From: Cordia subcordata
Taxonomy: Eukaryota > Streptophyta > Magnoliopsida > Boraginales > Cordiaceae
Direction of reading: 5' to 3'
DNA: 64,000 nucleotides
Assembly (NCBI GenBank): GCA_028554755.1
Contig: JAPTOF010000010.1
Location: forward strand, 10,018,001 to 10,082,000
Positions within the stretch are counted from its first letter, which is position 1. Every line of letters begins with the position of its first letter. The notes under the pieces were generated by a model that worked only from the letters and a program-made list of their open reading frames with translations, ran no database searches and was not told the DNA's origin. Below are positions 55,902 through 64,000 of the stretch, one piece after another. Both the position numbers and the translations under genes were made by a program.

Positions 55902-58021
55902 ATGAGACCAAAATTCTCTAATTTAAATTCCTTTCTGATACTATTACTGTTATTGTTTTTGATGGTTAATTGCTTTTTGATGAGCAAAACCACCGCGATT
56001 GGCTTCGAAGGCGGTGGAGTGATTGAGGTCAACTACAAATTCGCCGGTCTGAACCGGTCGTTGACCCTCAGTGCGCTAAGCGCGCACGATAGCATCCGGC
56101 ACATCCAGATATCCGCCGGCGTTGACTTGCCGATTGGTGGCACCGGCCGCCCCGAGGCCGTCGGGTAAGATAATTTGTTTTTCGGAAGTTTTGCAGTGAG
56201 GTGTTTCTTCTACTCCGCTGCTTTTATCTGATGTACCTTGCGCTGTAGCTGTTGTACCTTGTGTTTTTATAGTTGTACTTCGTTATGTAGTTGTTGTTAC
56301 AGCCCTTTTCCTTTGCGGCTCTAGATGAAGGAGATGGAATTGAGTTTCTGTAGGACTTTTTGTACTCTCTGAATGCTGTTGTGTTCTTGATTCTATCGTG
56401 TGGACTGGGGGCATGCATCACCGTTATGTACACATGCACACGTGTGTGTGTATATATATATTTATATGTATGAAAGTTTATGCATAAATGTATTGTACTT
56501 TGTGCTTTAACAGTCGTACAGCTAGATGCATGAATTTGAATTTATCACTTCTATGGATTTCTGTAGATGTTAATACATTGTGCTTTAGTGTTTGCAATGT
56601 AAATATTGTTCCATGTCTAAGCGGCGTGGGACTGAGTGAGTAGTTTTAAGTATATAATGTGCTTATGAAATTTGTTTTCGTTATTTATTTGTTCCACCGT
56701 GTCAGAACGTGGCAGGTCTTGGTCTATCTCGCGACCCAGTGTAATGTTAATCTACATAATTTGATAATACATTCATAAGCCTATCTTTTTATGTAGATGA
56801 TGCAACAAGGTGTTTGCCTTCTGCTTTAGTTGTTGCCAAGCTATTTAGTCTCAATTGGTTTATGCATACTGTTCACATGCTTTAATGGCCTCATCTTCTT
56901 TGTCTGTTTCTTTCTCCATATAATGTACATAAATATGCTCATACATACATCTACATGAATATTTATCGGACATCTTATTCAGTTATGGCATGTAAAGCTC
57001 ATGTTCCTACATAGTTCTCGCGCTTGTGTACAGATGGAAAATTATCTGATATCTGAATGCACAATTATTATTCTTGAGATGTACATAATGCTATGGTTGC
57101 AATTCTGGTCCTTTTCTTTCCACGTGCAAAGGCCTGTAGGTGTTGATATTTGTGTTAATGTAAATATGTATATACATACATAAATATGTGTATATAATCA
57201 TATATTTTATCTGTCAATACAGTTGTGTGCTTCTCGTAATTGTTTATTTCAGCCTCCTTTCATAAGCAATAGCCTGGCAAGAGAGATTGCAATCTTATGT
57301 ATTGCCAAGACATTGTTTGTCTGATGGAGAATGAATTACTGAATCAATTTTAAATATCTTATTTTTTCTGTCCACTTATTCTTGGGTTTCTGCTGTGGTT
57401 AAATGAGTTTATAAATCATATTATCTAACAATTATATCATGTAATTGTATCACTATGTTGAGATGGTAGTGTGTTCCTTGATTAATTTTATGTAAAGCAT
57501 CTTTAGTCTGATTTCTTTTCTGTTTTCCCGTTATCTTCTTCTTAAAGTATAGGCTTTACTATGCTAAGATAGGAATTGGAACACCATCGAAGGATTATTA
57601 TGTTCAAGTAGATACAGGCAGTGACATAATGTGGGTCAATTGTATTCAGTGCCGAGAATGCCCTAGAAGAGGCTACCGTGGTGTACGTATCTCATTTTAC
57701 CTTATTCTGACATCTTTAACCTGTTAAAATGTTGCTTTTGACCAAAGTCCTTTTTTGCCCGTCTCTTTCATAGCTAGAACTTACGCTTTACGACCCAAAG
57801 GATTCTGTAACTGCCAATGTGATCTCCTGTGATCGACAATTCTGTAAAGAGATTACCAGAGGTACAGTTTCAACTTGTAAGGCGAATCAGTCTTGTCTGT
57901 ACACTGAGGCATATGGAGATGGTAGCTATAGCTTGGGCTACTTTGTTGAGGACGTGGTCCAATATGATCGAGTTTCTGGGGATCTCCAAACCAAATCAGC
58001 AAATGGTAGTGTCATTTTTGG
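55902..58021 (+). CDS. A1 aspartic protease (aspartic proteinase-like protein 2 group), 3' part missing
   Basis: A pepsin-type protease of the plant A1 family, entering the secretory pathway. Exon 1 (55902-56164): ATG, a hydrophobic signal segment (FLILLLLLFLMVNCFL), and a prosegment ending DLPIGGTGRPEAVG. Exon 2 (57553-57682) has GLYYAKIGIGTP and the first catalytic motif VDTGSDIMWVNC. Exon 3 (57774-58021) has LTLYDPKDS, CDRQFC, YGDGSYSLGYFVEDVVQYD and ends NGSVIFG. Phases match at both junctions (GG+G; phase 0) and introns are GT-AG. Next should come a CGA-type exon and the second Asp-Thr/Ser-Gly lobe. None is visible to 61.1 kb, where only an LTR relic and unassigned DNA are seen. Either the gene is truncated or its next intron runs past the window. 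Confidence 0.88.
56165..57552. other. Intron 1 of the aspartic protease gene
   Basis: 1388 bp, GTAAGA to TATAG. It contains short (TA)n and (TG)n runs near 56440-56470 and no recognised exon or transposon. Confidence 0.7.
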
Positions 58022-58337
58022 GTATGTTTCAGGGTCTCTAATTTTCAGCTTCTTATGGTCTTCCTATCATATAATAAAGCAAAAATGTTACGCATAGAAT
58101 ATTTGCTTTTCTGTAATAAATGAGGACCTTTAGGTCCCCCACATAGAGAAGCAAACCAAGTAAAAAGCACAATGTAAGACATGTTAGCAGTCATTAAGAT
58201 TTTTGCCATTCGTTACAATTTCAAGAGTTCTATGGAATATATGCTTTACCAACTTAATGTTTTGTATGGTAACATATTGAACCCAGTTTCTTTGTTTGTA
58301 TCATCCAACTTCCCTTGATGAATAAGCAATAATAAGC

Positions 58338-58657
58338 TTCGCGAATAGTTCTCCAATGGAGATTTCGAGCTTGCAAAACCCTAATTTGTGGTTTCAAAAA
58401 GAAAAAAACTAGGAGACCTAGCTCTGAGATACCATGAAGAGAAAGAAGATTCCGGAAAATATCTGGAATGAAATGTTATTTCTTATTGATTTGTCATAGT
58501 AGTTAAAGATATTTATAGATACATGTGATGCTCCACTAACAGCTGTCATGCCACTGCCAGATAACTAACTGAGTTAGTTAGGAACTAGGCTAACATTACA
58601 CAGCTGTGACAGAGTATATAGCTAAAGTCTTTTGCTCTGCAGTGCTCTGTCTTATCA
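58338..58657 (-). mobile_element. Copia-type LTR with primer-binding site and leader (element remnant)
   Basis: Minus strand: LTR 58657-58435 (TGATAAGACAGAG to CTCTTCA), then a primer site TGGTATCTCAGAGC, then about 85 bp of leader. After that recognisable element sequence stops. No Gag or Pol follows. The LTR termini match those of copia D (TGATAAG and CTCTTCA). It lies about 410 bp after exon 3 of the protease gene. Confidence 0.75.
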
Positions 58658-61132
58658 AATGATAGCTGTATGAGTTGATGTTGTTAGCTCAATTACATAA
58701 ATGGCAAAGATATGCATCAAGTCCTAATAGAAGTTTGACAAAGAAAGTCCACAATTTTTATTTTAATTGTTGTCAAATCTAGCAAAGGCAATACTCATTT
58801 GCCTTTTCTTCCTGCTTGTACCATGTCTTCCTACTACTGGGTGTCAAATGTTGTTGCAATACCTCACTAGAGCTACTATCCTTCGAGAATCACGTTGATA
58901 ATAGCCACTAGTTAATTTTCTACATTTTTACTTAGTATGTATGCTTAGACCGATGTTGTTGGACTTTGTGTATTGAGTTACTTTTATCAAGCACAATTTT
59001 GCACAATTTTGTCAATATATCTATCTATCTATATATATATATATTATTTTTTAAGAATCATGCCAATAAGTTATGGGAGTTGTGGAGTGCTTACTAGGCA
59101 TTGTAGTTCACTTTTTCCCGTAGCAACTCTTACCAACCACTTTTAAAGGGGGTAAAAAAAGAATCAAGCACAGAAGATTTTCATGAGAAGATTGGAGTTT
59201 AAAGAGCTGGAAATTAACCATTTGATGATAGCAAGCTGGCTGATAGAAGCTGTCGAAAGTCATATGGTTGGAGAATGAGAAACCAAGGCAGCCAAAATGC
59301 ATTGGAAAAAGAATTTTACATGAACAATAGTTGGTGTGTTGTCTATATCTTTGTCAATAGTTGGGAATTGTCATGTGACAGTCATTCCTGAATGGAATTA
59401 AATCTGGAGTAAGATTTACTCGGTCTCTTTGTTTTCACGGTGTCATGCAACTGGAGTATGTGAAATCTTTTTGATGAGGCTACATTTTTGGCAGATTGTG
59501 TTCTAGAAACTACTTATGTTCAGTTGTGGAAGGGTGGCTTTATAGGAGTGCTGTATTTTGATGCTATATGCTCTTACTTGGAGAGAAAAGATTGTTGGTC
59601 AATTATTGAGCCTCTTGCTTAATATACTTTCAGTTGGCAACATTTGCTTTTATAATGTACTTGGGACATAAATATGCCTCAGTTTCTTGGCTTTAATTTC
59701 TTCAGCTCCTCATCTTTATCTTAATTTTATTGTTTATAAGGGTGAGTTTTATTTCAGACACATATTATTCTTTTCAGCAAACCTTCTGGTAGCCAGATCA
59801 TATATCATTTTCCAGACCACTAGGTCCATTGCTGATTTCTCCCTTTGATGGAGGAGGCTCTGGACAGGACAGTATTAGACCTCTTCTGCTAAGCAACCTA
59901 TTTTCTCAAATGGCGAATTTGCTGTTTTCCATGATATTGAGTAAAGCAAACCCTTTTGATATAGCTGGATTTTTAGTTTATTGGGGATATGCTCCATTGT
60001 ATGCAGTGAGGAGATTATGTTCAAGCTTGATAGGCATACCGAGTGCAATCATATCAAGCCTTTATCTCACTACTTGTGGCAGCTGTATGATGATGATGAT
60101 GCTGTGATGTTGAGAACCATCTCCTTTGTTAGCTCGATGTACACAACATCTCCTCTGAGTGGACGCGTCAACCATTTCTTCGGTCTTGCTTTGCACCCTC
60201 TTTCAATGTATAACATGTACATCATCACACCTTTATCTCCACCATTTGCTTCCTAACATTTTCAAACTATATTAGATAGTTCTTCCTCACCTTGCCCTCA
60301 TTTGGAGCCACCCGCACTGATTCTGGAATGAGATTTCTTGTGATCTTGTCCTTCAAGCTTGATGAGGTCAAGTTGATAGAAAAAGTAAGATAAGAATTTC
60401 GTTGGTTTCCAAAACACCTCATATATGGGATTAGAGTACTATGCTATGAAACTAATGATTAGTGTCTCTCCTGCTTTAGGCAGCTGGCAATGTATTGTCT
60501 GTTAACATTTACTATGGAATTTGGGTCATACTTTTATTGTTTCTTCTATGAATAGTGGGTCACATGTGATAGTTCTTATTCATTTCTAAGTGTCAACGTT
60601 ATTCCATATTAGTTTTACTTTGTGATTTCTAAGTCTGAATGTTTTTGTTTGCAATGAATTCTTCTAACTAATTCACTTGTAATTTCAGTTGGAAATAAAT
60701 ACCCCTTTTCTATAGAATTTAAGCATTTTCCAAGGCTTTCCAAGACTTGTACCATTGATATCCTCCAGGACATCACAGGAAGGGAAACATCCCTAGATTA
60801 TGTTAATGGTATTCTAAATCTTATAAATGAACAAATGGTCTTTCTCATGGACATTTCTATTTCTCTTAGTGCTGGTTGTGGACTTGGGGCCTGAATATGA
60901 AGTTATTCAGCTTGCCAATGTTGTAGTGTAACTTATCGTCTATTTTAGTTTGCTGTCATTTGTTCTGATATTTTCAGTTCATGCAGGTCATGATTTGACT
61001 TAAGAAGCAACAAATGTAAACAGGAATATATTAACTTTATCAGCTTGAAGGTTAGATTAGCTTGAGCCATGTAATTATGAAAGTTTTCCTTTGGTTTGCA
61101 ATCTCATTCTAAATGGTGTCTTAGCTCCTACA
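58658..61132. other. Unassigned DNA, expected location of remaining protease exons
   Basis: I searched for the second catalytic motif and the conserved segments of the protease C-terminal lobe and found none. Short (TA)n near 59030. Open frames at 59829-60256 show no family signature. Confidence 0.5.
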
Positions 61133-61346
61133 TGAAGAGATAATTCAGAGAGAGAAAGCATGGTTGTTATTATTGATTTAATGAGTATAATCTGATGTCT
61201 CAGGTATTTATAGTTCTCCTGAGATAACTAACTTGCCAGCTGTACATTAGTGTGCTGCACTACTTCTAACACGTGTGCACACCTTAACTAACTATAATAT
61301 ACAGAGATAATATCTAGAAGATTCTGTAACTAATCTATCCTTATCA
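61133..61346 (-). repeat. Copia D 3' LTR
   Basis: Minus strand TGATAAGGATAG to CTCTTCA. A TATA-like CTATAAATACC lies inside. The polypurine tract CAGCTTGAGGGTGC adjoins it at 61347-61360. Possible target duplication partner CTACA lies to its left, but the other flank is outside the window. Confidence 0.82.
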
Positions 61347-61493
61347 GCACCCTCAAGCTGATCTTGGGATGTTTGCCAAGGGAAGCTTGCTCCTGAGTTG
61401 AGAATGCTGGTGCTGTGGTAATGTCTTGGTAAAAATGTCGGCTAGCTGGTCTTTTGAGGCTATATAGGAGAGAGTTAGGCCCTTAGACACCAC

Positions 61494-61860
61494 CTATTCT
61501 CTGAGAAAATGGTAGTCAATTTCAATGTGTTTGGTCCTGGCATGAAACACATGATTTGTTGCCAGGGCCATAGCTGAAGTATTATCACAAAACAGAGTAG
61601 GCACAGTAACTGGAATGGCTAGATCCTGGAAAAGATAAGTGAGCCATTTTAATTCTGAAGCAGTTTGCGCCATGGCCTTGTATTCTGCTTCTGTAGAAGA
61701 CCTGTTTACAGTATGTTGCTCCTTAGAACACCAGGATATCAGATTAGGTCCTAGGAACACTGCATAACCTGTAGTAGATTTCCTGTCTGTACTGTCTGAA
61801 GTCCAGTCTGAATCTCTAAAGCTATAAGTGACAATGAACCAGGCTGAAAGAGCAACCCTG
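61494..61860 (-). pseudogene. Copia D RNase H
   Basis: Frame 61760-61494: WCSKEQHTVNRSSTEAEYKA, LFCDNTSAMALATNHVFHAR, KHIEIDYHFLRE, then a stop. The remainder, including an LADIFTKTL-type end, follows beyond the stop toward the polypurine tract. Confidence 0.9.
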
Positions 61861-62056
61861 ACCCAAAGTACCTTTAATGTACCTCAGGGTTCTCTTTAGA
61901 AATGCTAGATCAGCCAAGGTAGGATGATGCACATGCGGACAGAGAGAATTGACAGCAAACTGTAGATCTGGCCTTGTCATGGTGAGATACTGCAAACCTC
62001 CAACTAAACTTCTGAACGGAGTATCATTAGCAAAGGGGTTGAATGATCTGCATGCT

Positions 62057-62935
62057 TCAGTGTAGTTTTAGACAGAGTTGGAGTCTGCATGGTAGCACAG
62101 TCTGATATACCAGCCTGATTAAGAATGTTCTTGGCATATTTAATTTGATTAGCAATAACCCTGAGGTAGACACAACTTCAATGCCCAAAAAATACGATAG
62201 GTTGCCCAGATCTTTGATAGCAAACTGTTTTCTCATCTCTTGAAGAAGAGAATCCATATAAGCAGGACTATTTCCAGTAAGAATGAAGTCATCCACATTG
62301 ATAAGCATCAAAGTATAGCCAGTACCAGTTTTATGAATAAAAAGAGAAGAATCTGCAGTGCTCATTTTGAAATTTTGGTCCATGAGGAATGTGGACAGCT
62401 TATTATACCAGGTTGTAGGGGCCTGTTTCAGGCCATAAAGAGACTTCCTGAGCCTGCAGACATAAGCAGGTCTGCTTTGGTCTTCAAACCTTTGTGGTTG
62501 AAGCATGTAGACCTCTTCTTCCAAAGCCTCATGGAGAAAGGCATTGGAAACATCCAATTGTTTCAGATTCCACCCACTAGTCAAAGGCAAACTCAAAACT
62601 GTTCTGATACTAGGAGTCTTAATGACAGGACTGAAGGTTTCCTAATAATCAATCAATCCCATGCTCTTGGAGGTATTCCTTGGCTATAAGCCTAGCCTTG
62701 TACCTGGCCACAGAATCATTAGCATGGGTTTTATTCATACCCATTTAGAACCAATGGGCTGTCTTTGTGGTGGTAAAGGGACCAAGTCCCAAGTATGTTG
62801 ATCTATGAGAGCCTCATATTCTTCCTTCATTACCTGCTGCCAACATTCATATTTAACAGCTTCTTTGTATGACTTAGGCTCAGTCACTGAAGCATCAGTC
62901 ACTAAACTGTGCAACTGATAAAGTCGAGGTGGCAA
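62057..62935 (-). pseudogene. Copia D reverse transcriptase
   Basis: Frame 62935-62735 holds the lead-in YKEAVKYECWQQVMKEEYEA and QPIGSKWV. Frame 62596-62057 holds LKQLDVSNAFLHEALEEEVY, RLRKSLYGLKQAP, a catalytic INVDDFILTGN box with both Asp residues kept, and IKDLGNLSYFLGIEV. A shift separates the two frames. Confidence 0.92.
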
Positions 62936-63083
62936 ACATCCAGTTTTTGACCTGGTAAGCCTAGGGTGATGGCCTGCAGGGGCCAGATCTTGATATGGTT
63001 AAGCGGGGAGTGTGTCAGAGAATGAGAGGGACTGGGATTGATGGTTTTGTGATGCCTGAGGAGATGCAGTGTGAATAGGAGAG

Positions 63084-64000
63084 TTAAAAGGATGTCTGAC
63101 GTGTACCAGGTGAGGAAAGGGAAACAGGACCCTCAAAAGGTGAAGATAAGGGCTGTGAGAGGGAATCTGAGTCTTCCTGAGAATGCATAGAACTATGAGT
63201 AGGAGAAAGACCAGTAGATGTAGAAGAAAAAAAGAGGAGTGTATGAGGAAAAAGGGTTTGAGAATGAATCAGATTGAGAGGAATAGAATTGAAGTAATGA
63301 TTCAGGACTATCAGAGGACTGAGAGTATGGAAACACCTGTTCATTGAACCTAACATGTCTAGACACATAACTTTGTGTGTAGCTATGTCTAGACATTTAT
63401 AGCCTTTAGTTTGAGGATAATACCCTAAGAAAATGCAAGGAGTGGATCTCAGTTCCAATTTGTTCCAGGTGTAGGGTTTAAGCCAGGGATAGCAAAGGCT
63501 CCCAAAGGCTTTGGGGTCCTGATAATTTGGAGAAATGGGAGAAATGGGAGAAACGGAATAAAGGAGTTCAAATGGTGACTTAGGGCTCATTAGGATTGTC
63601 TTTTTTCAAAAGCTTTTTTTTTTAACAGTTTTTGGAAAACAGCTTTTTTTGAGAAGCTGAAAATTCTGGCTTCTAAAAAAAGCTGTATTTGAACTTTTTT
63701 CAGAGTTTCAGCTTTTTTGGAAGTCAAATCTAATAGTTATTGCAAATTTAATGTAACTTTTTCAGGAAAAACGTACTTTTTCATGAAAAAAAGTCAATCC
63801 AAATAGGCCCTTATTGTGTAAAGTAGGTGTAGGAAGTGGCTTTGATGCAGCAAAGCTAAGGTGGTTTCAATTAAGTGTCTATGTTTTCTTTCCGCCTTGC
63901 CATTCTGCTCAGGTGTGCAAGGACATGTAGTTTGATGCAAGATGCCTTTAGATTGAATATAGGTCTTAAAGTTCGTGTTTAGGAATTTAGTCCCATTATC
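63084..64000 (-). pseudogene. Copia D integrase, split by a MITE
   Basis: Left of the MITE, frame 63590-63084 has MSPKSPFELL, KAFGSLCYPWLKPYTWNKLE and IFLGYYPQTKGYKCLD. Right of it, the minus strand near 64000-63850 reads DNGTKF, CPCTPEQNGKAERKHRHLIE and TTLALLHQS. The second Asp and the Glu of the DDE triad are present. The MITE separates the catalytic core from the C-terminal part. Confidence 0.88.
63583..63810. mobile_element. Tourist-like MITE inside copia D integrase
   Basis: 228 bp beginning GGGCTCATTAGGATTG and ending CAATCCAAATAGGCCC, flanked by TTA on both sides (63580-63582 and 63811-63813). In reverse orientation it matches the element at 1207-1442, sharing for example the AAAAAAGCTGTATTTGA/TCAAATACAGCTTTTTT core. 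Confidence 0.82.

Larger units (their letters stand above)
61133..64000 (-). mobile_element. Ty1/copia LTR retrotransposon (copia D), 5' part outside the window
   Basis: The 3' LTR is at 61133-61346, the polypurine tract just inside it, then RNase H, RT and integrase reading up to the window end. It is interrupted by the MITE at 63583-63810. Motif order is copia. Multiple frames indicate decay. Confidence 0.92.

Noticed and set aside
59829..60256. Open frames of 91-92 codons tested as missing protease exons
   Set aside because: No resemblance to the second aspartic protease lobe and no conserved motif.

Overview
This is a stretch of plant nuclear DNA. It carries intron-split plant genes, Ty1/copia and Ty3/gypsy LTR retrotransposons primed by initiator-Met tRNA, LINEs, a TRIM, MITEs and a Helitron-like element. 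The gene types indicate a flowering plant, probably a eudicot. I cannot name the species. By eye about 40% of the window is recognisable transposon. Only two host genes are supported, and both are incomplete here.

Layout. Positions 2-13592 (+) hold the 3' two thirds of a trithorax-type histone H3K4 methyltransferase of the ATX1/ATX2 group: PWWP, PHD, extended PHD, SET, post-SET, over 18 exons. The FYRN/FYRC module expected between PWWP and PHD is not visible, and the flanking exons would still join in frame. Its introns hold a TRIM split by a Tourist-like MITE and two LINE relics. Positions 13.6-24.3 kb hold a reversed LINE relic, a heavily decayed copia element (16.36-20.45 kb), a Helitron-like element, a TRIM with an intact primer-binding site, and a MITE.

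Positions 24.36-42.06 kb are one nested cluster. A LINE on the minus strand is split by two copia elements, one on each strand, each with two LTRs and a perfect 5-bp target duplication (CTACC and CATAG). The 5' side of the LINE abuts a truncated gypsy element on the minus strand. Positions 42-55.9 kb are mostly unassigned: tandem copies of a copia RNase H-derived segment, two inverted-repeat elements (47.5 and 48.4 kb), a LINE reverse-transcriptase relic (49.2-50.5 kb) and two possible organelle-derived patches.

Positions 55902-58021 (+) hold the first three exons of a secreted or membrane-associated A1 aspartic protease. It has a signal peptide and the first catalytic Asp-Thr-Gly-Ser. The second half is not found. 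An LTR with its primer-binding site lies about 400 bp into the following intron. From 61133 to the window end another copia element runs on the minus strand, and its integrase region is cut by a second Tourist-like MITE.

The two host genes have no evident functional link. The region reads as a gene-poor, transposon-rich interval. I found no CRISPR array, tRNA or rRNA gene, and no new enzymatic system. The most interesting biological lead is the ATX1/2-like gene that appears to have lost its FYR module.
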